A stretch of DNA of 64,000 bases from Salinicoccus luteus DSM 17002 (GTDB taxonomy: Bacteria; Bacillota; Bacilli; Staphylococcales; Salinicoccaceae). The position numbers were made by a program, and so were the translations under genes. The notes beneath the pieces are model-generated. The model saw only the letters and a program-made list of their open reading frames with translations, ran no database searches and had not been told where the DNA came from. Location of the stretch: positions 85,188-149,187 of the forward strand of contig NZ_JONV01000010.1 of assembly GCF_000712035.1 (NCBI RefSeq), given 5' to 3'. How positions within the stretch are numbered: the first letter of the stretch is position 1; each line of letters starts with the position of its first letter. Shown here piece by piece: positions 47,199-57,057 of this stretch.

Positions 47199-47232
47199 AG
47201 GGACGCAGCCATCTTTGCTGCGTCCTTTTTTA
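47199..47232 (+). terminator. Terminator after the second degV gene
   Basis: Arms GGACGCAGC and GCTGCGTCC, loop CATCTTT, followed by seven Ts. Confidence 0.88.
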
Positions 47233-47257
47233 ATTGCCATAAAAAGGAGAGGGTTGG

Positions 47258-48508
47258 ATGATACTGGATCATAGAGGGGACATCATATATAAATCCGCGG
47301 GCGTGGACGCGGCGCAGCCGCTGTGCCACCGCTGCGGGAACAGGAACAGACGATATTTCTACACCTACTATGCAGATTTCCATGAAACAAGGGTCATGTA
47401 CTGCATGAAATGCGTCAGCCTGGGACGCTCGGACAGCATTGCACCACTGAAGTGCAAAGCCACCGAAAGGAAGGCCGAGCCGACGCCCTATGGACTCGAT
47501 TTCGAGCTCAGTGGACAGCAGTCCCATGCTTCGGAGCGGATTCTGGAAACAGTGAAGAAGGGGGGATCACTGCTGCTCTATGCGGTGACGGGCGCCGGCA
47601 AGACGGAAATGACCTTTGAAAGCATCGGGTGGGCACGCGGGGAGGGATTGAACGTGGCCTTCGTCTCTCCGAGGATCGATGTGGTGAAGGAAGTGCATAT
47701 GCGCCTTTGTGGAGCCTTCCGATCAAGCGGGATCGATTTGATGTATGATGGTGTGAAGCAGGTGTCCAACCATCATTTTACGGTATGTACAGTCCATCAG
47801 CTGTATAACTTCATCGACCACTTCGACTGCATCATCGTGGACGAAACGGATGCATTCCCGTTGCCACAGGACCCGCTCCTCATGCATGCAATCCGTCGTG
47901 CGGCCACCGGGCAGGCATCCTTCATATTCATGACGGCGACACCTTCCAGACAGCTGGTCAGGGAGGTGGGGGATGAAAACATCATCACACTGCCGAGGCG
48001 GTATCATGGACATGACCTGGCTGTGCCGAAGATGGTCTGGCATAATGTCGCCCGGGATGTCGGCCGAAGACGCCTTCCCAAAAAGCTGATGGCGCTCATC
48101 AGGAACATCCTGGAAGAAAAGAGGCGTGTACTCATATTCATACCGGAAATCGCCATGATGGAGGCGCTCTTCACTCTCGTCAAAGCCCATTTCCCAGCCT
48201 CTGCATCGGTCCATAGCGGGGATCCCGACAGAGGCGGGAAGGTGGAGCGGATGCGCATGGGGGAAATAGAAGTGATGCTGACGACGACGATCCTCGAGCG
48301 GGGTGTCACTTTCGACCGGCTCGATGCCATCATCATCCATGCGGAAAGGTTCAATGCTGAAAGCCTCATCCAGATGTGCGGGCGCGTGGGGAGGAAGCCG
48401 ACGGACCCGGTCGGCCGCATCTGGTTCATCGCCCATCATCAGAGTTCTGGAATCAGACGGACCATCCGTACAATCCGCGATCTCAACCAGAGGACGGTGG
48501 TGGGATGA
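47258..48508 (+). CDS. comFA: ComFA, competence DNA translocase ATPase
   Basis: A 416-residue DEAD-like helicase. A zinc knuckle at C23, C26, C49 and C52 precedes the ATPase core with TGAGKT (111-116), MTATPSRQL, and a late ERGVTFDRLDAIIIHAE and QMCGRVGRKP. The usual DEVDAFPF box reads VDETDAFPLP. It pulls single-stranded DNA into the cell during transformation. Followed by comFC with a four-base overlap. Confidence 0.9.
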   Translation: MILDHRGDIIYKSAGVDAAQPLCHRCGNRNRRYFYTYYADFHETRVMYCMKCVSLGRSDSIAPLKCKATERKAEPTPYGLDFELSGQQSHASERILETVKKGGSLLLYAVTGAGKTEMTFESIGWARGEGLNVAFVSPRIDVVKEVHMRLCGAFRSSGIDLMYDGVKQVSNHHFTVCTVHQLYNFIDHFDCIIVDETDAFPLPQDPLLMHAIRRAATGQASFIFMTATPSRQLVREVGDENIITLPRRYHGHDLAVPKMVWHNVARDVGRRRLPKKLMALIRNILEEKRRVLIFIPEIAMMEALFTLVKAHFPASASVHSGDPDRGGKVERMRMGEIEVMLTTTILERGVTFDRLDAIIIHAERFNAESLIQMCGRVGRKPTDPVGRIWFIAHHQSSGIRRTIRTIRDLNQRTVVG

Positions 48509-49173
48509 TCTGCTACTTCTGCCATGAAGCATTGTCGGAAGAGGTGGATATCGCCACCCTCTTCAAGAGGCAGGGGCCACTTTGCCGTAAATGCCGGACG
48601 GAACTCTCCAGGTGGCGTGAGGGGAAACGCTGCGATTTCTGCCACAGATTGATGCAGGAGCAGGAGGCAGGGTGTCTGGACTGCCTGTTCCTCTCCGGAC
48701 GTTTCAGGCCGCCAAACAGCATCGCCTGCCTGCTCGACTATAATGCAGCGGCAAAAATGCTTTTCCACCGCTATAAGTTTATGGGGGACTGCGCCCTCGC
48801 TGAAGTGCTTGCGATGTTTCTCGGCACGAGTTTCCGGGAATATGAAGTAATCATACCAATACCCATTTCGAAGGCGAGGATGAAGGAGCGGGGCTACGAC
48901 CAGACCACCATGGTGCTTGATGCGAAAGGTTTAAAGTACAGCAATTTTCTCGAGGCAGAGGACAGGCAGCGGCAATCCACTCTCAGCAAGATGGAGCGGG
49001 CCCGGGGAGAAAACCCGTTTCATCTGAATTGCCGCCGCGGTGATCTGGCAGGCAAGCGCATCCTTGTGATAGATGACATCTATACGACCGGCATGACGGT
49101 GCATCAGGCATTGGAGAAACTATACACCTTTTCCCCCGCCGCCATCGATGTGTTAACGTTTTCAAAAGCCTGA
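48505..49173 (+). CDS. comFC: ComFC, phosphoribosyltransferase-fold competence protein
   Basis: A 222-residue protein with N-terminal cysteine pairs (CYFC, CRKC, CDFC, CLDC) that probably bind zinc, and a C-terminal PRTase domain with [11 protein letters not shown] as PRPP loop. It works with ComFA in DNA uptake. The ATG at 48505 lies in the stop of comFA (ATGA), so translation is coupled. Confidence 0.9.
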   Translation: MICYFCHEALSEEVDIATLFKRQGPLCRKCRTELSRWREGKRCDFCHRLMQEQEAGCLDCLFLSGRFRPPNSIACLLDYNAAAKMLFHRYKFMGDCALAEVLAMFLGTSFREYEVIIPIPISKARMKERGYDQTTMVLDAKGLKYSNFLEAEDRQRQSTLSKMERARGENPFHLNCRRGDLAGKRILVIDDIYTTGMTVHQALEKLYTFSPAAIDVLTFSKA

Positions 49174-49188
49174 ACGGTTTGGTATAAT
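49160..49188 (+). promoter_or_regulatory. Promoter of hpf
   Basis: TTTCAA (49160-49165), 17-base spacer, TATAAT (49183-49188). It overlaps the end of comFC and lies 41 bases before the hpf start. I saw no good sigma-B pattern. Confidence 0.55.
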
Positions 49189-49228
49189 GGAAATAGGAAG
49201 AATAACGTACCTAAGGAGGGGTTTCACC

Positions 49229-49798
49229 ATGATCAGATGTGAAATTCGTGGAGAAAATATCGAAGTGACGGACGCCATCAGAAGCCACATTGAGGAGAAA
49301 GTGGGCAAGCTGGAACGTTACTTCACAAATGCTCCAAATACACATGCCCATGTCAACATCAAGACGTACGGCAACAAGAAGGGCAAAGTTGAAATCACTA
49401 TTCCTATGAAAGACCTGACATTACGCGCTGAGGAAAGGCATGATGATCTGTATGCGGCTGTCGACCTCATCATAGACAAGCTGGAGAGGCAGATCAGAAA
49501 GCATAAGACGAAGATCAACCGTAAATTCAGGGAGAAGAACCCGGAACAGGAATTCTTTGCAGCGCTGGAAGCGGGCGCGAATGGCACGGAGGAAGAGGAA
49601 AGCGATGAAGGCATCGATATCGTGCGTTCCAAGCAGTTCCAGTTGAAGCCGATGGATTCCGAAGAGGCGGTACTGCAGATGAATATGCTCGGCCATGACT
49701 TCTTTATCTTCAATGATAGGGAAACGGAAGGCACAAGCATTGTCTATAGACGCAATGACGGCAAATATGGCCTGATTGAAACAAATGAAGGAATCTGA
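49229..49798 (+). CDS. hpf: Long-form ribosome hibernation promoting factor
   Basis: A 189-residue protein. The N-terminal RaiA-like domain (1-100) ends in [17 protein letters not shown]. An acidic linker follows, then the C-terminal dimerisation domain with [20 protein letters not shown] and [12 protein letters not shown]. Long HPF alone turns 70S ribosomes into inactive 100S dimers in stationary phase. AAGGAGGGGTTTCACC precedes the ATG at 49229. Confidence 0.94.
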   Translation: MIRCEIRGENIEVTDAIRSHIEEKVGKLERYFTNAPNTHAHVNIKTYGNKKGKVEITIPMKDLTLRAEERHDDLYAAVDLIIDKLERQIRKHKTKINRKFREKNPEQEFFAALEAGANGTEEEESDEGIDIVRSKQFQLKPMDSEEAVLQMNMLGHDFFIFNDRETEGTSIVYRRNDGKYGLIETNEGI

Positions 49799-49823
49799 TG
49801 AACGATTTCAATCCATATTGACA

Positions 49824-49857
49824 GGAATCCCTGACTGCATGCAGTCAGGGATTCCTT
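49824..49857 (+). terminator. Perfect palindromic hairpin after hpf
   Basis: GGAATCCCTGACTGCA (49824-49839) is followed without a spacer by its exact complement (49840-49855). The T-run behind is short (TTATG), so it may be a weak terminator or mRNA end stabiliser. Confidence 0.65.
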
Positions 49858-49944
49858 ATGATTGGATTCATTTTATTTTTACCCTATTTAGTGATATTAT
49901 TATGAAATGAATTAACAGTGAGATAGAGCGAGGGAGAGAAATCC

Positions 49945-52467
49945 ATGGGTATTTTGGATAAGATCTATGACGGCAATAAACGGGAGCTGAAATCTCTCCG
50001 CAAGGTTGCCGATAAAGTGGAAGACTATAAAGCGGATTTCACCAAGATGAGCGATGAACAGCTCAGGGCGAAGACGGAAGAATTCAAAGCGAGGCTGGAA
50101 GATGCGAAGGACGAGAAGCAGCAGGAGAAGATGCTTGATGACATGCTCCCCGAAGCATTTGCCACAGTACGGGAAGCATCAAAGCGTACATTGGGACTGG
50201 AACCTTATCCTGTACAGATTATGGGTGGTGTGACCCTTCATAAGGGAGATATCGCCGAGATGAAGACAGGTGAAGGGAAGACCCTTACGGCGACGATGCC
50301 GGTGTACCTGAATGCTCTGACCGGAAAGGGTGTCCATGTCATCACGGTCAACGAATACCTGTCCGCAACGCAGATGGAGGAAATGTCGGTCCTGTATAAT
50401 TTCCTCGGCCTCAGTGTTGGGCTGAATCTGAATGCGAAGAACAGTGAGGAGAAGCGGGAAGCCTTTGCTGCCGACATCACCTATACGACCAACAACGAAC
50501 TTGGTTTCGACTACCTGAGGGACAACATGGTCACATATAAGAAGGACCGGGTGCTCAGGGGACTGAACTATGCCATCATCGATGAGGTCGACTCCATCCT
50601 GATAGACGAAGCGCGTACACCACTCATCATTTCAGGCAAGGCGGACCAGTCGAATACGCAGTACATCCAGGCGAATGCCTTTGTCAAAATGCTGAAGGAA
50701 GACGAGGATTTCACCTACGACGTCAAAACGAAGAATATCCAGCTCAATGATGAAGGGATGGAGAAGGCGGAGAAATGGTTCAAGGTGGAGAACCTCTATG
50801 ATGTGAAGCACGTGAACCTTCTGCATCACATCAATCAGGCGCTGAAGGCGCATTTCTCCATGCAGCGTGACATCGACTACGTAGTGGAAGATGAGAAGAT
50901 CGTCATCGTCGACCAGTTCACTGGCCGTAAGATGAAAGGGCGGCGCTTCTCGGATGGCCTGCACCAGGCGATCGAAGCCAAGGAAGGTGTAGACATCCAG
51001 AATGAGTCGAAGACGATGGCGTCCATCACATTCCAGAACTTCTTCAGGCAGTTCAATAAGCTCTCCGGTATGACGGGTACGGCGAAAACCGAGGAGGAAG
51101 AATTCCTCAACATATACAACATGAAGGTCACCATGATTCCGACAAACAGACCGATTGCCAGAATCGACCGTACGGATAAGATCTATTCGACGAAGGAATA
51201 CAAGTTCAAGCATGTCATCGATGAAGTTGTGGAAAGATACCGCAAAGGTCAGCCGGTACTCATCGGGACAGTCGCCGTCGAAACGAGTGAGTACATCTCG
51301 GAAATGCTGCGTAAAAAAGGCATCCGGCATAATGTGCTCAACGCGAAGAACCACGAAAGGGAAGCGGAGATCATTGCGAATGCAGGCAAGAAGGGCGCGG
51401 TGACGATCGCAACAAACATGGCCGGACGCGGTACGGACATCAAGCTCGGTGAAGGTGTCAAGGAGGTCGGCGGCCTCGCTGTCATCGGTACCGAACGGCA
51501 TGAGTCGAGACGTATAGATGATCAGCTCCGTGGACGTGCAGGCCGTCAGGGGGATGTCGGCATCAGTACATTCTATCTGTCACTTGAAGATGACCTGATG
51601 AGACGGTTTGGTTCCGAGCGCATGCAGAATACGATGCAGCGCCTGGGTATGGCCGAGGAGGAACTGACTTCCAAGATGATCGCCAGGGCAGTCGAATCTG
51701 CACAGAAGCGTGTCGAGGGGAACAACTTCGACTCCCGGAAGAAGCTGCTTGAATATGACGACGTACTGAGGCGGCAGAGGGAGATCATCTATGAAGAAAG
51801 AAATGAAATCATCGACAAGGAGGATGTGCGCGAGCAGCTTATGGGGATGATCGAATCCTCAGTCGAACGCACAACGAACTATTATATACTTGAAGATGAG
51901 GAACTGAGGGACTATGAGCAGTTCATCAAGACGGTGGAAGACATGTACCTGACTGAAGAATCCATCGAAATCAGCGATGTCAGGGGCAAGGAGAATGAGG
52001 AGATTGTTGCGCTCATTCTCGAAAAGATTGAAAATGAACTGGCTGCGAAGGAAGAGCGGCTCGGTTCCGATAAAATGAGGCTGTTCGAACGGATGATGAT
52101 GCTGCGGACGATCGACCAGAAGTGGGTCGAGCACATCGACAGCATGGACCAGCTCAGGACAGGCATCCACCTCCGTTCCTATGGGCAGATCAATCCGCTT
52201 CGGGAGTATCAGAATGAAGGCCTTCAGATGTTCGAAGACATGCTTGTCTCCATCGAAGATGATACTGCAAAGTATGTCATGAAGACGGAAGTCAAGTCCG
52301 ATGAAGAAATCAGGCGCGAACAGGTCATCGACAAGGGTGAAATGCACGCAGGAGACAGCAAGGAGAAAGTGAAGAAGGGGCCGGTCAAAAAAGAGATGAA
52401 GGTCGGCCGCAATGATCCCTGCCCATGCGGTTCAGGGAAGAAATATAAAAATTGCCATGGTAAATAG
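49945..52467 (+). CDS. secA: SecA, protein translocase ATPase
   Basis: An 840-residue motor of the Sec pathway. [11 protein letters not shown] (Walker A), [49 protein letters not shown] and [13 protein letters not shown] are all present. The C-terminus is the zinc-binding tail [20 protein letters not shown] that contacts SecB or lipid. It drives preproteins through SecYEG. GAGGGAGAG precedes the ATG. Length matches staphylococcal SecA1. Confidence 0.97.
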   Translation: MGILDKIYDGNKRELKSLRKVADKVEDYKADFTKMSDEQLRAKTEEFKARLEDAKDEKQQEKMLDDMLPEAFATVREASKRTLGLEPYPVQIMGGVTLHKGDIAEMKTGEGKTLTATMPVYLNALTGKGVHVITVNEYLSATQMEEMSVLYNFLGLSVGLNLNAKNSEEKREAFAADITYTTNNELGFDYLRDNMVTYKKDRVLRGLNYAIIDEVDSILIDEARTPLIISGKADQSNTQYIQANAFVKMLKEDEDFTYDVKTKNIQLNDEGMEKAEKWFKVENLYDVKHVNLLHHINQALKAHFSMQRDIDYVVEDEKIVIVDQFTGRKMKGRRFSDGLHQAIEAKEGVDIQNESKTMASITFQNFFRQFNKLSGMTGTAKTEEEEFLNIYNMKVTMIPTNRPIARIDRTDKIYSTKEYKFKHVIDEVVERYRKGQPVLIGTVAVETSEYISEMLRKKGIRHNVLNAKNHEREAEIIANAGKKGAVTIATNMAGRGTDIKLGEGVKEVGGLAVIGTERHESRRIDDQLRGRAGRQGDVGISTFYLSLEDDLMRRFGSERMQNTMQRLGMAEEELTSKMIARAVESAQKRVEGNNFDSRKKLLEYDDVLRRQREIIYEERNEIIDKEDVREQLMGMIESSVERTTNYYILEDEELRDYEQFIKTVEDMYLTEESIEISDVRGKENEEIVALILEKIENELAAKEERLGSDKMRLFERMMMLRTIDQKWVEHIDSMDQLRTGIHLRSYGQINPLREYQNEGLQMFEDMLVSIEDDTAKYVMKTEVKSDEEIRREQVIDKGEMHAGDSKEKVKKGPVKKEMKVGRNDPCPCGSGKKYKNCHGK

Positions 52468-52484
52468 GTGAAAGAGGGATATTT

Positions 52485-53598
52485 ATGGAACTGTATGAGA
52501 TAAGAAATTTCATTGCGGACATGCACGGGAAACTTGATGACTTTAGGGGGTCTCTTTGACTTAGAGGAAAAAGAGATTCAGATCAGGGAGTATGAGGAAA
52601 GGATGGCCGATCCTGGCTTCTGGGACAACCAGGAGGAGGCGCAGCAGGTCATCGACAGCAACAACAACCTTAAAAGAGTGGTGGACGAATTCCATAACAT
52701 CGAAGCCGCTGTCGAGGATATTGAAGTTTCACACGAACTGCTCAAAGAAGAGAACGATGAGGATATGTACCGTACGCTGGAAGAAAATGTTGACCAGGTC
52801 CGTGCGCAGATCGAAGCATTTGAACTCAACATGCTGCTGAACAACGAGCATGATGAGCTGAATGCGATCCTCGAACTCCATCCCGGTGCCGGTGGCACGG
52901 AGTCTCAGGACTGGGCGGAAATGCTGCTGCGGATGTATCAGCGTTATGCCGACCAGCAGGGATTCAAAGTCGAGACGCTCGACTATCAGGCTGGGGACGA
53001 GGCCGGCGTCAAAAGTGTTGCACTGCTGATCAAGGGCCTCAACAGCTATGGTCTGCTGAAAGCCGAGAAGGGCGTCCATCGCCTGGTACGCATCTCGCCA
53101 TTCGATTCATCAGGCAGACGGCACACTTCCTTTGTTTCTTGTGAGGTCACACCACAGTTTGAGAACCAGGACATCAAGATTGAAGTGAAGCCGGAAGAAA
53201 TCAGTGTCGATACCTACCGTGCAAGCGGGGCCGGCGGTCAGCACGTAAATACAACCGATTCGGCAGTGCGCATCACCCACCATCCGACCGGTATCGTCGT
53301 CACGTGCCAGAATGAACGCTCTCAGATCAAAAACCGTGAACAGGCGATGACGATGCTGAAATCGAAACTGTATCAGAGGCAGCTTGAAGAGCAGCGGGCA
53401 GAGATTGATGCCATCAAGGGTGAACAGAAGGAAATTGGATGGGGAAGCCAGATCCGTTCCTATGTGTTCCACCCCTACTCCATGGTCAAGGACCATCGTA
53501 CGAACATGGAAGTTGGCAATACCGACAAGGTCATGGATGGTGATATCGGCCCGTTCATCGATGCCTATCTCCGGATGACCATGGATAATGAAGGATAA
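52485..53598 (+). CDS. prfB: PrfB, peptide chain release factor 2 (programmed +1 frameshift)
   Basis: Translation begins at the ATG at 52485 and runs 24 codons to an in-frame TGA at 52557-52559. CTT-TGA-C preceded by AGGGGG is the classical +1 frameshift site, giving 370 residues after the shift into GAC-TTA. The SPF stop-codon reader (ISPFDSSGR) and the GGQ catalytic loop (SGAGGQHVN) follow. RF2 recognises UGA and UAA; low RF2 lets the frameshift occur, a self-regulating loop. AGAGGGA precedes the ATG. Coordinates include the frameshift. Confidence 0.95.
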
Positions 53599-53607
53599 GA
53601 CTTGAAC

Positions 53608-53635
53608 GCCTGTCCCTTCGGGGATGGGCTTTTTT
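53608..53635 (+). terminator. Terminator after prfB
   Basis: GCCTGTCCC-TTCG-GGGATGGGC with two wobble pairs, followed by six Ts; the UUCG tetraloop is highly stable. Confidence 0.85.
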
Positions 53636-53801
53636 ATGCCGAATAAGCCGCCTCTTTTACCATTTGTGCAATGCCGTGGAGGAGGAGCTGGAACTGCATT
53701 GCACTCAAGGGACAATGGTGGGATACAAGTCTTGGGGAAGGGATGCAAAGGCCGAAAGTGTCAGAATCCTGTATGAAAATTGCACAATGGTGTTTGAATA
53801 C

Positions 53802-53829
53802 TTGCAGTCCGGGGGTATGGTGCTAATAT
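53802..53829 (+). promoter_or_regulatory. Promoter of cccB
   Basis: TTGCAG (53802-53807), 16-base spacer, TAATAT (53824-53829), 31 bases before the start codon, with AAAGGAG between. The remaining part of the gap back to prfB holds no gene that I can see. Confidence 0.55.
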
Positions 53830-53860
53830 AAACAATTATATTGGCAAAGGAGACAGGCTG

Positions 53861-54277
53861 ATGAAGAAGTTTTGGTTACTTATGAGTTTTGCGATGGTCC
53901 TTGTACTCGGTGCTTGCGGGGGAGATTCCGGCGGAGATTCGGAGGAATCGACTGAAGAAGCGACTACTGAGGAGACGACTGAAGAGACCACTGAGGAATC
54001 AACTGAAGAAAGTACAGAAGAATCCGACAGCGCAGATGCCGGAGATTCCGAACTTGCCCAGGAAGCTTTCCAGCAGAACAACTGCATGAGCTGCCACGGT
54101 GAAAATCTGGAAGGTGCAAGTGGTCCAGCACTCACGGATGTAGGCAGCCGACTGTCAGAGGATGAAATCCGTACGACGATCGAAGAGGGCGGTAATGGCA
54201 TGCCAGCCGGCCTGGTAAGTGATGAAGAGGAATTGGATGCACTCGTACAATGGCTATCCACTCAGACAGGGGAATAA
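53861..54277 (+). CDS. cccB: CccB-like c-type cytochrome lipoprotein (c551 type)
   Basis: A 138-residue lipoprotein. The lipobox LGAC places the lipid on C19. A long linker of glutamate, threonine and serine repeats (about residues 22-62) leads to a small cytochrome c domain with the haem motif CMSCH (C75, C78, H79) and a distal methionine at M114 in GNGMPAG. It should carry electrons on the outer face of the membrane, for example to a caa3-type oxidase. S. aureus lacks such proteins, so this sets the organism apart. Confidence 0.9.
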   Translation: MKKFWLLMSFAMVLVLGACGGDSGGDSEESTEEATTEETTEETTEESTEESTEESDSADAGDSELAQEAFQQNNCMSCHGENLEGASGPALTDVGSRLSEDEIRTTIEEGGNGMPAGLVSDEEELDALVQWLSTQTGE

Positions 54278-54341
54278 TAATATTACAATTCCATCTGTTT
54301 GGTTGGAGATTTGAAGCTGTTGAATAACTACAGACATAACG

Positions 54342-54380
54342 AAAACAGGCTAAGCATGGGGCTTAGCCTGTTTTATTTTT
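54342..54380 (+). terminator. Terminator after cccB
   Basis: Arms AAAACAGGCTAAGC and GCTTAGCCTGTTTT around ATGGG, followed by ATTTTTT. It begins 65 bases after the cccB stop. Confidence 0.88.
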
Positions 54381-54433
54381 TGGTGGTATTCAAAATAATA
54401 TATATTACAGCGTATTTCACTCATTTCGTTTAC

Positions 54434-54450
54434 ATTACAAGTCAATTACA
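54434..54450 (-). promoter_or_regulatory. WalR box upstream of the LysM-NlpC/P60 gene
   Basis: On the minus strand TGTAAT-TGACT-TGTAAT matches the WalR consensus TGTWAH-N5-TGTWAH exactly. A candidate -10 (TATAGT) is at 54478-54483. WalKR controls cell-wall hydrolases in staphylococci and bacilli, so the site fits the gene downstream. The rest of the gap from 54484 to 54608 is a long AT-rich leader with AGGAGGA before the start. Confidence 0.75.
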
Positions 54451-54608
54451 AACGCCCACAAAGGATTTTTTGTGTGCTATAGTGTACAACGTAGTCAATA
54501 AGGACACACCTGAAGACGATTCGACATTTAAAACTTACCCGGTCGGGGACATATATAAACACTAAAATCTAGTTAAGGTTCAAAAGAAATTAGGAGGATT
54601 TACTTATA

Positions 54609-55709
54609 ATGAAGAAGACACTCTTATCAGTCGCAACTGTAACAGCACTCACAGGAATTGCATCCCATAATATATCAGCAGCAGAGTACACGGTGGAGAG
54701 CGGAGATACGCTATGGAGCCTGGCAAACGAAAATGGCACATCCGTATCCAGCCTTAAGGAAGTCAACGGACTTTCCGGAGATCTCATCATCCCTGGAGAT
54801 GTAATTGAACTTGATGCAGATGCAGAAGCTACTGAAGAAGCCCCTCAGGAAAATGACGGTACATACGTCATCAAATCTGGCGACACACTCTTTGAAATCG
54901 GCCAGAAATTCAATGTAGACTATCAAAAGATCATGGAGTGGAATAACCTCTCCTCTGACCTAATCTATGCAGGCAAGACACTGATCGTAGCTGCAAGTGC
55001 AGCACCGGCTACTGAGACTGTAGAAGAAGCACCGGAAGTTCAGGAAGCGCCAGCAGTTGAAGAGGCACCAGAAGTTCAGGAAGCGCCAGCAGTTGAAGAG
55101 CAGACGGAAGTTGTAGAGGAAGCACCAGCAGTTGAAGGGACTGTACAGGACCAGCCTTCTGCACCAGCAGCTGAGCAAAATAACAATCAAGCAGCAGAAC
55201 AAAGAGCAGCAGAACAAAGAGCAGCAGAACAAGCTGCGGCTGAGCAAAGAGCGGCAGAACAAGCAGAAGCTGAGCGCCAGGAAAGAATCCAGCAGCGTGA
55301 AGCAGAGCAGGCTGAAGCACAAGAGCAGCAGGCTCAACAGGCACAGTCCCAGCAGGTTTCCACTGGTGGCGGCAATGCAGCTTCCGTTGCACGCTCTGTA
55401 GCGGCAGGAAAATCCTACGTTTACGGTGCAAACTCCGCTTCTGCAGTAGACTGCTCTGCACTTGCACAACAGTTCATGCAGGCCTATAAAGGCAAAAGCA
55501 TTCCAAGGACTGCTGCTGGACAAATGGCAGCAGGCACACAAGTATCCAATCCACAGGCGGGCGACCTTGTATTCTTCAACGGCGGCTCCCACGTTGGCAT
55601 CTACATCGGCAATGGCCAGATGATCGATGCACTCAACCCTTCCGAAGGCGTTGGCCAGCGTTCTGTAAGCTATGTACACGGTACAGTAGACGGATACTTC
55701 AGATACTAA
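54609..55709 (+). CDS. Secreted wall hydrolase, two LysM domains and NlpC/P60
   Basis: A 366-residue protein. A signal peptide ending near ISAAE is followed by LysM domains at about 26-69 and 85-128, each with a YxVxSGDTL start. Residues 135-250 are a low-complexity linker, with EAPEVQEAPAVE repeated twice and AAEQRAAEQ repeats. The C-terminal NlpC/P60 domain has C282 (VDCSAL) and H328 (GSHVGIYIG); the usual third polar residue lies in MIDALNP, where D or N replaces histidine. It should cut peptide stems in peptidoglycan. WalR control is likely from the upstream box. Confidence 0.88.
   Translation: MKKTLLSVATVTALTGIASHNISAAEYTVESGDTLWSLANENGTSVSSLKEVNGLSGDLIIPGDVIELDADAEATEEAPQENDGTYVIKSGDTLFEIGQKFNVDYQKIMEWNNLSSDLIYAGKTLIVAASAAPATETVEEAPEVQEAPAVEEAPEVQEAPAVEEQTEVVEEAPAVEGTVQDQPSAPAAEQNNNQAAEQRAAEQRAAEQAAAEQRAAEQAEAERQERIQQREAEQAEAQEQQAQQAQSQQVSTGGGNAASVARSVAAGKSYVYGANSASAVDCSALAQQFMQAYKGKSIPRTAAGQMAAGTQVSNPQAGDLVFFNGGSHVGIYIGNGQMIDALNPSEGVGQRSVSYVHGTVDGYFRY
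55032..55103 (+). repeat. In-gene 36-base direct repeat
   Basis: Two adjacent, nearly identical 36-base copies encode APEVQEAPAVEE in the linker of the wall hydrolase. Further short GCAGAACAAAGA repeats follow at 55194-55260. Confidence 0.75.
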
Positions 55710-55725
55710 TATATTTGAAATCTTC

Positions 55726-55754
55726 AAGGCCGGAACTTTGTTCTGGCCTTTTTT
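55726..55754 (+). terminator. Terminator after the wall hydrolase gene
   Basis: Arms AAGGCCGGAA and TTCTGGCCTT with one wobble pair, loop CTTTG, then six Ts. Confidence 0.85.
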
Positions 55755-55825
55755 GCATGCTTAAAACAATGTAAGCATGCGCCTGTTATGTTAAACTAAT
55801 CTAAATAAATCATAAGGTATGTTGA

Positions 55826-56416
55826 ATGATGAAAATGAAAAATATAATCATAATAGCGTTACTGGCAGTATTCTTTTTTCTGATTGGCGCAAGCATTGCA
55901 GCGGTGGTGAACATGTCTGAGGAAGGGCTCAAGGAGCAGTCGCTTCAGACGCTCCAGGATTCGGAAGGTCGCGACAATCACCATGCCGTCGGCATGAATA
56001 TCATCGAAGAGCCGGTCGAGGGCGTCCGGAATGATGCGGAGTCGCTTGAAACAATCATCCAGTCGAACGAGGTGACGGTCATCAACTTTTTCGCCTCCTG
56101 GTGTGATCCATGCCGGAGGGAGACGCCGGAACTGAACGCATTCCACGAATCCAACCAGGAGCGCCCGGTTGGGATCGTCGGCATCAATGTCGATGACAGG
56201 GCGGACAACAGGGATGCCTTTCTGGAGGAGTTCGAAGTGGCATATCCGGTATTCGAATTTGCAGATGAGTCCGGATCCATTGAAGAATATAATATCCATC
56301 TCATGCCGACCACCTTCTTTGTGAATAGTGAAGGCGAAATCATCAGGGCGTATGTCGGCGAAGTGGAGCAGAACCTGATCAATAACTACATCAATTACGT
56401 CAAGGAGGCATCCTAA
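55826..56416 (+). CDS. ResA/TlpA-type membrane-anchored thiol-disulfide oxidoreductase
   Basis: A 196-residue protein with an N-terminal membrane anchor (residues 6-28) and a thioredoxin fold with the redox site WCDPC (C93, C96) and the cis-proline turn MPTTF. ResA reduces the haem-binding cysteines of apocytochrome c before haem attachment. The cccB gene 1.5 kb upstream would need such a protein, so cytochrome maturation is the likely role. The start is an ATG pair at 55826 with AAGGT before it. It overlaps the next gene by one base (TAATG). Confidence 0.82.
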   Translation: MMKMKNIIIIALLAVFFFLIGASIAAVVNMSEEGLKEQSLQTLQDSEGRDNHHAVGMNIIEEPVEGVRNDAESLETIIQSNEVTVINFFASWCDPCRRETPELNAFHESNQERPVGIVGINVDDRADNRDAFLEEFEVAYPVFEFADESGSIEEYNIHLMPTTFFVNSEGEIIRAYVGEVEQNLINNYINYVKEAS

Positions 56417-57054
56417 TGGGAGTCCATCAGTATTTTAAAAGTTTGAATGATTTGGAGAAGCTGGTCAGATGTCCGGGTAAATTCAAGTACCAGGAGCATA
56501 ATGTCGCTGCCCACTCATTCAAAGTGACGAAGATTGCACAGTATCTTGGAACGGTGGAAGAGCATCACGGCAGCGAAATCAATTGGAAGAGCCTATATGA
56601 GAAAGCGTTGAACCATGATTATCCGGAAATTTTCACGGGAGATATCAAGACACCCGTCAAATATGCCTCGGGAGAGCTCAATATGCTCTTCAAGGAAGTC
56701 GAGGAAAGCATGACGACACGATTTATAGAAGAAGAATTCCCGCCCGAATACCAGGACATCTATCTGAAGCGTCTCCGCGAGGGCAAGGATGGGACCCTTG
56801 AGGGGCAGATCCTTTCCGTGGCGGATAAGATCGATCTTCTGTATGAATCGTTCGGAGAGATACAGAAGCGGAACCCGGAACCCCTGTTCTTCGAAATATA
56901 TGAGATGTCCCTGCTCACCATCAAAAAGTTCTCCCATCTTACGTGCGTACAGGACTTTCTCGAGAACATACTGACGGACATGCTGAAAGAGCGGTTCATA
57001 CCAAAAACGGAACTGATGGATATTACAGAGTCCATCATGAACAAGGAGACCTGA
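56416..57054 (+). CDS. HD-domain phosphohydrolase, YfbR-like 5'-nucleotidase
   Basis: A 212-residue protein with HD-family metal ligands: HNVAAHSFKV (H28, H33), NHDYPEIFTGDIKTP (H67, D68, E71) and a later ADKIDLLYE aspartate. The pattern is that of YfbR/YqeK-like 5'-deoxynucleotidases. It follows the ResA-like gene with TAATG overlap, and csbA comes three bases later, so the three are likely one transcript. Substrate is inferred. Confidence 0.75.
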   Translation: MGVHQYFKSLNDLEKLVRCPGKFKYQEHNVAAHSFKVTKIAQYLGTVEEHHGSEINWKSLYEKALNHDYPEIFTGDIKTPVKYASGELNMLFKEVEESMTTRFIEEEFPPEYQDIYLKRLREGKDGTLEGQILSVADKIDLLYESFGEIQKRNPEPLFFEIYEMSLLTIKKFSHLTCVQDFLENILTDMLKERFIPKTELMDITESIMNKET

Positions 57055-57057
57055 TGG

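Noticed and set aside
54299..54565. 88-residue frame between cccB and the wall hydrolase
   Set aside because: It runs through the cccB terminator and the WalR box region and has no ribosome-binding site.
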